From DASXMR01 sp036495525 (lineage in GTDB: Bacteria > Actinomycetota > Actinomycetes > Streptosporangiales > Streptosporangiaceae), in the NCBI GenBank assembly GCA_036495525.1, contig DASXMR010000037.1, positions 1-6,566 of the forward strand: a DNA stretch of 6,566 bases. The letters run 5' to 3'. Shown piece by piece: positions 1 through 5,921 of this stretch. Made by a program: the position numbers and the translations under genes. The number at the start of each line of letters is the position of its first letter. Position 1 is the first letter of the stretch. The notes beneath the pieces were generated by a model that worked only from the letters and a program-made list of their open reading frames with translations, did not search any database and was not told where the DNA came from.

Positions 1-339
1 CACGGAAAATGTGGTGAACATCACTTCCCGGCCGGCGCAGACTACGCCCCAGGACACTTTCCGGCCGAATCTGTGCTCGGCCTCCCTGGCGATCTCGATC
101 CGCTGGTCCCTGGTTTCCTCGCGGAACCGGCGGCTGCGCCCGGCGGCGGCAGCAGCGCGCTCGGCGTCCGTGGCTCCCTCGGCGATTTCCGGATCAGCCA
201 GGGTGCCGGTGATGGTGATTTCCTCGCGGTCGAGCCGCACGGAGGCCGGCTCGGTGAACCAGTCGGCTGGCATCCGGCCGGCGAACCAGCCCCTCAGCTG
301 CTCGGCTGCCGATGACGCCGATGCTTCATCTGTACTCAT
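1..339 (-). CDS. Uncharacterised small actinobacterial protein, N-terminal 113 residues (3' end outside window)
   Basis: The frame is open from ATG at 339 to the left edge of the window, so the C-terminus is missing. The visible part begins MSTDEASASSAAEQLRGWFA. Residues 14-50 read as a small mixed fold with LRGWFAGRMPADWF and an acidic strand-like segment (VRLDREEITITGTL). Residues 57-92 are strongly charged and helical (RSRRFREETRDQRIEIAREA), followed by FGRKVSWGVVC at 91-101. This pattern looks like a conserved, unnamed actinobacterial family; I cannot assign a function. There is no signal peptide or membrane segment, so it should be cytoplasmic. No Shine-Dalgarno sequence lies at normal distance: the nearest, GAGGA at 363-367, is 23 bases from the ATG. 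The gene may be leaderless, and an in-frame TTG at 373-375 is a weaker alternative start. An operator-like palindrome covers the start codon. The reading frame is well supported; the function is unknown. Confidence 0.8.
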   Translation of the reverse strand, partial: MSTDEASASSAAEQLRGWFAGRMPADWFTEPASVRLDREEITITGTLADPEIAEGATDAERAAAAAGRSRRFREETRDQRIEIAREAEHRFGRKVSWGVVCAGREVMFTTFSV

Positions 340-355
340 GTAACTATAATTACAT
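338..355. promoter_or_regulatory. Operator-like 18-bp near-palindrome over the start codon of the left gene
   Basis: ATGTAACTATAATTACAT reads the same on both strands at 16 of 18 positions; the only mismatched pair is 344/349. It is the most AT-rich stretch of the window and includes the ATG of the minus-strand gene (337-339). The ATGT...ACAT ends resemble operators described for PadR-type regulators, but other dimeric regulators bind similar sites. The function is inferred from symmetry and position only. Confidence 0.5.
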
Positions 356-375
356 CTACAGGTCCTCGCACGCAA
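340..375 (-). promoter_or_regulatory. Possible leaderless promoter of the left-edge gene
   Basis: On the minus strand, TTGCGT (375-370) is followed after 17 bases by TAATTA (352-347), and 7 further bases lead to the A of the start codon at 339. That geometry would give a leaderless mRNA, which is common in actinomycetes and would explain the missing ribosome binding site. The -10 lacks its final T. An overlapping alternative, TATAGT (348-343), sits too near the ATG to make the 339 start leaderless. TATAAT also occurs on the plus strand at 345-350 without a recognisable -35. Confidence 0.3.
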
Positions 376-550
376 GGCCCACTGGCTTACAGTCAGACTC
401 GGCGATCGAATGAGCCGGACAGGCAGGTTCGCTGGCCTGGCTGTGCTTCTCCCCGTCAGAACCGGGCAGCCGGGGCCAGCTGGCCTTAGCTGGTCACCCG
501 GCAGGCAGCCAGAGAGGCGGCTGCCCTGGCCGGCCGGGCGCTGCGACGGT

Positions 551-672
551 TTCAGCCCGGCGGGCCGCAGCACAGGCGGGTCAGCTCAGCGGGCCATCTA
601 GGGAAGCCGGTCAGCCGGCGGGCCACGCAGCGCGGACGCGGTCTGCTCGGCGGCAGGTCAGCTCGGCAGGCT
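551..672. repeat. Four degenerate copies of a GGTCAGC..GGCGGGCC motif
   Basis: Related 16-18 base units start at 551, 579, 609 and 656. The middle two share GGTCAGC and GCGGGCCA; the first keeps TCAGCCCGGCGGGCC; the last is the most diverged and includes the stop codon of the NlpC/P60 gene (658-660). Spacing between starts is 28, 30 and 47 bases, so this is not a regular array. In GC-rich DNA part of the similarity may be chance. Confidence 0.35.
606..619 (-). terminator. Weak hairpin after the NlpC/P60 gene
   Basis: GCCGG (606-610) pairs with CCGGC (615-619) around a 4-base loop, about 39 bases after the stop of the minus-strand NlpC/P60 gene. The stem has only 5 pairs and no T-run follows on the minus strand. 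A terminator role is possible because actinobacterial terminators often lack a T-run, but support is thin. Confidence 0.2.
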
Positions 673-2022
673 CGCGGCCACGGCCGCGGCGAGCCTGGGG
701 TAGACAGCTACCGCGCCGGCGAAGCCAGGGCCGCTGATCACCGCGGGCACGATCTGCACGTCCTCACCGGGCTCCGGAGCCTGGATCATCCGGCCGCCCC
801 CCAGGTAGATAGCGACGTGCGAGATGTACTGCGGCGCGGTCGGGTCGGTGTGGTAGAAGAGCAGGTCGCCGGGCTGCAGCTGGCTGACAGCGACCTGCGG
901 GCCGGTGCGCGCCTGGTCCACCGCGACCCTTGGCATCACGATGCCAGCGCGAGCCAGTGACCACTGCACCAGGCCGGAGCAGTCGAAGTTGAAAGGCCCT
1001 GAGCCACCCCAGACATACGGCAGGCCGAGCCTGCTCTCCGCCGCTGACAGGAAGCCCGACACCTGCGCGGGTGAAAGGCCAGGGCCGTCGGCGGCGGTGA
1101 CGCCCGGCATCCCGGCGGCGCCGGGACCGGTCACGCCCTGGCCGGCCGGCAGCGGGCTGGCCGTACCGGCTGATGCCGCCGGCCCCGACTGCGCGACCAG
1201 CGGCGCGACGACCGCGTGCTCGGGCAGCAGCCGGCGCACCGCGTGCATCAGCGAGCTGAGATCGGCGTGCGGAGCGCTGATCACGATGGCGTTGCCCGCC
1301 GGGATGCCGAGCGAGCGCGCTCCCTGGTCGGAGACCACCGCGTCGATGCCGGCGATGCCGACAGTGCCATACCCGGCCACCCGCAGCCGCTCGGTGCGCG
1401 CGCCGGCGACCCGGACGGTCTGGCCGACCGGCAGCCGGTCCTGCTTGCCCATCGTGTAGGAGACGGCGACGCCGCCCGCCGCCACGTCCTGCCACAGCCT
1501 GGTTGCCCTGGCAGTAGGCCGGGCGGCGAAGGCGCGGAACGAAGACGGCCGGACGCCGAGCATGGCGACCTGCTTGCCGCCTAGCTGGATGCGCGCCGCG
1601 TCGATCTGCTCGGCCGCGCCGACGCCCGGCAGCCTGCCGATTCTCGCGGTCAGCGCGCCGGGCAGCGCGGTCGGGCCGACGACCAGCAGGTCGGCCGGCC
1701 GCAGGCGCCGTAGCGGCGCGATGGCGGATGAGGCAGCGCCGGACAGGCTCGCCACTGTTACTGCCTTTTCAGCAGAACGAAGCCCGCCGCCGGGCTCCAG
1801 CCCGGTCTGGGTGATGCCGTCCTGGCTCGCCGGCAGTGCGCGCAGTTCCTCGCGCTGCATGGCTGCGGCAAGCGCCTGATCAGCGGCCGTTGAGCTCGGC
1901 CGTTCGGCCGGCCGCTGAGCTGTCTGCTGGCCGAACATCGGCCGTCCGGCAGCAGTGACGGTCAGGCACAGCGCTATGGCGGCAACCGCTGGAAGCGGCC
2001 ACCGTCGCGCCCAGCTGCGCAC
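658..2022 (-). CDS. Secreted C40 (NlpC/P60) cell-wall peptidase with MacB/FtsX-like N-terminal region
   Basis: This 454-residue protein starts at GTG 2022, with AGGGAG ending 5-6 bases upstream. Residues 1-26 form an export signal: arginines at 2, 6 and 7, then a hydrophobic core (LPAVAAIALCLTVTAAG). There is no acceptable lipobox, so it is probably released or wall-associated. Residues about 90-275 resemble the extracytoplasmic domain of MacB/FtsX-type permeases (VAAGGVAVSYTMGKQDRLPV, GQTVRVAGARTERLRVAGYG), but no membrane helices follow. A Gly/Ala/Pro/Ser-rich linker covers about 276-315. The NlpC/P60 domain (about 320-442) has YVWGG, catalytic Cys348 in FDCSG, His402 in YISHVAIYLG and Gln414 in the third position, 12 residues after the His. 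The family cleaves peptide stems of peptidoglycan, typically D-Glu to diamino acid bonds. The peptidase assignment is strong; the permease-like domain is inferred from sequence pattern. Confidence 0.92.
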   Translation of the reverse strand: MRSWARRWPLPAVAAIALCLTVTAAGRPMFGQQTAQRPAERPSSTAADQALAAAMQREELRALPASQDGITQTGLEPGGGLRSAEKAVTVASLSGAASSAIAPLRRLRPADLLVVGPTALPGALTARIGRLPGVGAAEQIDAARIQLGGKQVAMLGVRPSSFRAFAARPTARATRLWQDVAAGGVAVSYTMGKQDRLPVGQTVRVAGARTERLRVAGYGTVGIAGIDAVVSDQGARSLGIPAGNAIVISAPHADLSSLMHAVRRLLPEHAVVAPLVAQSGPAASAGTASPLPAGQGVTGPGAAGMPGVTAADGPGLSPAQVSGFLSAAESRLGLPYVWGGSGPFNFDCSGLVQWSLARAGIVMPRVAVDQARTGPQVAVSQLQPGDLLFYHTDPTAPQYISHVAIYLGGGRMIQAPEPGEDVQIVPAVISGPGFAGAVAVYPRLAAAVAASLPS

Positions 2023-2084
2023 CAGCTCTCCCTAGGCTCGGGTCAGGTACCGGGACGGCCGCCCCGGCAACGCCGTCATCGCCA

Positions 2085-2114
2085 TCGTGCGCGAGCCAGC
2101 CGCCAGGCGCACGA
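2085..2114. repeat. Inverted repeat, 8-bp perfect stem, in the NlpC/P60 leader
   Basis: TCGTGCGC (2085-2092) is the exact reverse complement of GCGCACGA (2107-2114), with a 14-base loop. It lies 63-92 bases upstream of the GTG start at 2022. It could be an mRNA leader hairpin or an operator; the sequence alone does not decide. Confidence 0.5.
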
Positions 2115-2117
2115 GCC

Positions 2118-2175
2118 GATACCGAAGTTTCCCAAAATGCCGCGCGTTATGCAGCAACCGTTGACCTGAAATTGG
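2118..2175 (-). promoter_or_regulatory. AT-richer island, likely promoter area of the NlpC/P60 gene
   Basis: This stretch is much lower in G+C than its surroundings and lies 95-155 bases upstream of the GTG start. I found no convincing paired -35/-10 for the housekeeping sigma factor on the minus strand; TTGCTG and GGTATC are present but not correctly spaced. A plus-strand TTGACC at 2161-2166 also lacks a matching -10. The promoter role is inferred from position and composition only. Confidence 0.25.
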
Positions 2176-2203
2176 GCTGGCGTCCGCCATTCGCGGCCGG
2201 CTC

Positions 2204-2232
2204 GGCGGCCGCGGCCGGGCGCAGCGGCCGCC
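2204..2232. repeat. GC-rich hairpin, 9-bp perfect stem
   Basis: GGCGGCCGC (2204-2212) pairs exactly with GCGGCCGCC (2224-2232) around an 11-base loop. It is directly followed by a second hairpin at 2234-2261. No T-run flanks it. It could serve as the terminator of the YyaL-type gene, whose stop is about 180 bases away, or as a leader structure of the NlpC/P60 gene. Confidence 0.5.
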
Positions 2233-2233
2233 T

Positions 2234-2325
2234 CAGCAGCACCTCGGGACACTTGCTGCTGCTACTGCCACAGCACGGTTCCCGGGCTGCGGCAGCCGGC
2301 CACCCACTTGCCTGGCTCAGCAGCA
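2234..2325. repeat. CAGCAGCA / TGCTGCTG / CAGCAGCA: two mutually exclusive hairpins
   Basis: TGCTGCTG at 2254-2261 can pair perfectly with CAGCAGCA at 2234-2241 (12-base loop) or with the second copy at 2318-2325 (56-base loop). The two copies lie in an 11-base direct repeat CTCAGCAGCAC (2232-2242 and 2316-2326). The longer loop contains a small hairpin, GGCTG/CAGCC (2285-2289 with 2293-2297). Alternative pairing of this kind is seen in attenuators, but the arms are simple trinucleotide repeats. Confidence 0.4.
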
Positions 2326-2412
2326 CACGATGTCCCGCAGCCACTGCCGATCCTGGTGGACCCCTCATGCGGCGCCGGCGGCCGCTGGCTTCCAGGCGCG
2401 GTCGGCCGTTAC

Positions 2413-4458
<2,046 letters not shown>

Positions 4459-4493
4459 GACCCCATCCTGCCCGGCGTGGCCTGATCATGCGC

Positions 4494-4527
4494 AGCGCGG
4501 CTGCCCGCCGGCTGCCAGGGCCGCGCT
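4494..4527 (-). other. Intercistronic hairpin overlapping the DUF2461 stop codon
   Basis: AGCGCGGC (4494-4501) pairs perfectly with GCCGCGCT (4520-4527) around an 18-base loop. The upstream arm on the minus strand includes part of the DUF2461 stop codon (4526-4528), and the YyaL-type start lies 35 bases beyond the other arm. No T-run follows. It may stabilise or partly terminate a shared transcript. Confidence 0.35.
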
Positions 4528-5170
4528 AGCGGCGCGGCTCGGCCGCGGTAGACGGGCCGACGTGCTCGTCCAGCCAGCCGCGCAGCGGGCGCGCGGCGGT
4601 CAGGAAGCCGGCCACCCGCCTGGCGGCCTCTGGCGTGCCGAGCCATGGCTCAGGCGCCCACTCCTGCCAGGCGATCAGGCCCTTGCTCCGCAGCAGCTCG
4701 ATCCGCTCGTGGCCGGCCGGGTATCCGCGCGGCGCGGTCTTGAGCGACTGCCGCGGCTCAACTCTGATGCCCTGCGCGGTGAGCTCGTCGACCAGCCCGG
4801 TCAGCCGGGTGCCCGTGGCCTCAGCGGCAACGGCCCTGCGGTAACGCTCCAGCTGGTCGGAAGCCATCCCGTACATTCCGCTGCCCGCGGCGAGCCCGCG
4901 GGCAGATAGCTGCAGGTAGCCTTCGCCGACGACCGCGGCGATGGCCGTCTTGTACGGCGACTTGTCCTTGCTGAACCGCAGGTCCCGGTGCGGCCGGAAG
5001 ATCTTGCCTTCGCCGAACTGCGGCGCCAGCTCCGCGACCAGCTCGGTCATCGGGGCGAGCACGCACTGCTCGTAGGTCTGCTGGTGCGCGGTCCAGTAGG
5101 TCCGGGAGTTGTCTGCTTCCAGGCCCTCGTAGAAGTCAAGCGCTTCCTCAGGCCAGCCGGTGAAGGGCAT
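4526..5170 (-). CDS. DUF2461 (TIGR02453) family protein
   Basis: This 214-residue protein matches the usual length of the DUF2461/TIGR02453 family. The diagnostic core lies at 56-75 (KIFRPHRDLRF, then SKDKSPYKT). An N-terminal FYEGLEADNSRTYW segment (13-26) matches the family's F..L..NN...WF pattern, and YEQCVLAPM at 33-41 is also typical. Central GMYGMASDQLERYRRAV (98-114) and C-terminal GYPAGHERIELLRSKGL (148-164) fit as well. There are no membrane segments or signal peptide, so it should be cytoplasmic. The molecular function of the family is unknown; proteins of this type are widespread in bacteria. ATG 5170 has GGGAGG 8 bases upstream, which supports this start. The YyaL-type gene follows after 67 bases on the same strand, so cotranscription is plausible. 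Confidence 0.93.
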   Translation of the reverse strand: MPFTGWPEEALDFYEGLEADNSRTYWTAHQQTYEQCVLAPMTELVAELAPQFGEGKIFRPHRDLRFSKDKSPYKTAIAAVVGEGYLQLSARGLAAGSGMYGMASDQLERYRRAVAAEATGTRLTGLVDELTAQGIRVEPRQSLKTAPRGYPAGHERIELLRSKGLIAWQEWAPEPWLGTPEAARRVAGFLTAARPLRGWLDEHVGPSTAAEPRR

Positions 5171-5222
5171 CGCCTCGGCCTCCCGTCAGGCTCAGGCAGC
5201 ATGTCGCGCCGCTGCCAGGAGG

Positions 5223-5579
5223 TTAGCGGGATCCGAGGGCCCGGTCGATCCGGCCGGCCGCACCAGCGCCCCCGGCAAGCCGGATGAGTCCCCGCCGCTT
5301 AGTTTCCGCGGGCCGCGCCGGGGCGGCCCGCGTTCCGGCAGGACCTGGTCCGGGCCGCCGCTGGCCGGCTTGAAGTCCAGTCACCGGGGTTCCGTGGGCG
5401 CGGCCCAGTATCGGCTGCGGCTGACGGGCCGGCCCGCCCATCATCGGGCTGAACCGCGGGCTCGGCTGCTGCGCGGGCCTGGGGTGGCCGTGACCGCAGC
5501 CGGCTGCCGCCAGCCCGAGCGCAGTGACCAGGACTGGCAGGACAGGGCCCACCCGGCGCCGTACAGGCGGCTGTCGCAT
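5223..5579 (-). CDS. Possible small lipoprotein, 118 residues, low-complexity tail
   Basis: The frame starts at ATG 5579, with GAGGAG ending 4 bases upstream. Residues 1-28 look like a lipoprotein signal: arginines at 2 and 7-9, hydrophobic VLPVLVTALGL, then AAAGC with Cys28 as the lipidation site. The mature part begins GHGHPRPAQQPSPRF and is rich in Pro, Gly, Gln and Arg; I recognise no domain. Codon use supports coding in the first half: by my hand count about 83% of third positions are G or C up to residue 66, but only about 69% after it, while neighbouring genes are near 95%. A very strong hairpin (5307-5332) lies in the weak half. The real protein may be shorter, frameshifted or decayed, or the frame may be spurious. 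The DUF2461 gene begins 52 bases downstream. Confidence 0.4.
   Translation of the reverse strand: MRQPPVRRRVGPVLPVLVTALGLAAAGCGHGHPRPAQQPSPRFSPMMGGPARQPQPILGRAHGTPVTGLQAGQRRPGPGPAGTRAAPARPAETKRRGLIRLAGGAGAAGRIDRALGSR
5307..5332. terminator. Strongest hairpin of the window: 10-bp all-GC perfect stem, 6-base loop
   Basis: CGCGGGCCGC (5307-5316) pairs exactly with GCGGCCCGCG (5323-5332). This compact hairpin lies inside the 3' part of the possible lipoprotein frame. There is no T-run on either side, as is common in actinobacterial terminators. If it terminates minus-strand transcription, the lipoprotein frame would be cut short or the DUF2461 gene would need its own promoter at 5171-5306. Confidence 0.4.
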
Positions 5580-5629
5580 CGCGCTCCTCGAGTGGCGGCC
5601 GGCCGGATCTGGCCGGGCGCAAGCCAGTC

Positions 5630-5771
5630 GTTAGATGACTCAGCGTAAGTACTCGACTTCGTATGGCTCGCACTGGGAGGGGCGTCCCGGCGGGCCACCT
5701 GGCCGTCAGACCGCAACCAGCCCGCCGACCGACTCCCCGCGCTGGCCGGGCCGGCCGCTCAGTCATCTGAC
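5630..5771. repeat. Inverted repeat with 110-base spacer
   Basis: GTTAGATGACTCAGCG (5630-5645) and CGCTCAGTCATCTGAC (5756-5771) are reverse complements at 14 of 16 positions, with a perfect 8-base core AGATGACT/AGTCATCT. Both arms are less GC-rich than their surroundings. They lie upstream of the possible lipoprotein gene and could be paired regulator sites. Confidence 0.4.
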
Positions 5772-5813
5772 CTTCTGAACTCCGCCGCACAGGGCCGAGC
5801 GCGACACCGCGCC

Positions 5814-5875
5814 CCGCCGCCGGCCGGCCCGGCGCTGGACGGAGCCGCATGCCGCCGCCCGCCGGCCCGGCGCTG
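5814..5875. repeat. 24-base direct repeat, one mismatch, 38-base period
   Basis: Copies at 5814-5837 and 5852-5875 differ only at the ninth base and share the 15-base 3' part GCCGGCCCGGCGCTG. The unit is almost purely G and C. The second copy contains the left arm of the hairpin after the ATPase gene, so the repeat may be a partial duplication of that terminator region. Confidence 0.6.
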
Positions 5876-5885
5876 ACACGCCGGG
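5866..5885 (-). terminator. Probable terminator of the ATPase gene
   Basis: CCCGGCG (5866-5872) pairs perfectly with CGCCGGG (5879-5885) around the loop CTGACA. On the minus strand it begins 36 bases after the ATPase stop codon. The stem is all G and C and no T-run follows, which is acceptable for actinomycetes. Confidence 0.45.
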
Positions 5886-5921
5886 GAGCGCGTCGGGAAC
5901 CCGCCCGGATACCAAGCGCCC

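Larger units (their letters stand above)
340..657. other. Intergenic region with no supported gene
   Basis: Besides the promoter and palindrome near 340-375, this 318-base stretch holds a perfect 12-bp palindrome GGCCAGCTGGCC (474-485), a hairpin with a 7-bp stem GGCAGCC/GGCTGCC (504-510 with 519-525), degenerate GGTCAGC-type repeats (551-672), and a small hairpin at 606-619. The only plus-strand frame (410-601) has no ribosome binding site, poor codon use and no recognisable domain. Confidence 0.6.
2023..2412. other. Structured intergenic region before the NlpC/P60 gene
   Basis: No supported gene lies in these 390 bases; reading frames here overlap the 3' end of the YyaL-type gene and show no domain. 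The region contains an AT-richer island (2118-2175) and several perfect hairpins. It must contain the end of the YyaL-type transcript and probably the promoter and leader of the NlpC/P60 gene. I did not find a recognisable riboswitch. Confidence 0.6.
5580..5921. other. Intergenic region between the ATPase and the possible lipoprotein
   Basis: No supported gene. From the ATPase side it holds a hairpin (5866-5885), a 24-base direct repeat (5814-5837 and 5852-5875), a widely spaced inverted repeat (5630-5645 and 5756-5771), and an AT-richer segment at about 5630-5672 that may be the promoter area of the lipoprotein gene. I found no well-spaced -35/-10 pair there; TACGCT on the minus strand near 5644-5649 is the best -10 but lacks a -35. 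Confidence 0.5.

Noticed and set aside
11..343. 110-codon plus-strand reading frame at the left edge
   Set aside because: The minus-strand frame over the same bases gives a better protein, with an ordered hydrophobic and charged pattern; the plus-strand product is Ser/Ala/Arg-rich and featureless.
421..445. tRNA T-arm-like GGTTCG with flanking CAGGC/GCCTG
   Set aside because: The loop has the wrong length and sequence for a T-loop, and no acceptor, D or anticodon arms can be built around it.
410..601. 63-codon plus-strand reading frame
   Set aside because: No ribosome binding site, weak third-position G+C, no domain, and the DNA under it is explained by palindromes and degenerate repeats.
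2023..2200. ydaO-type (c-di-AMP) riboswitch before the NlpC/P60 gene
   Set aside because: These riboswitches often precede actinobacterial wall hydrolases, so I looked for the characteristic conserved segments, including the GTCAGCTAACC-like 3' element. None is present on the minus strand.
5299..5850. 183-codon minus-strand reading frame in the ATPase-lipoprotein gap
   Set aside because: Arg/Pro/Ala-rich composition without a domain or signal; the overlapping lipoprotein frame has a ribosome binding site and lipobox.
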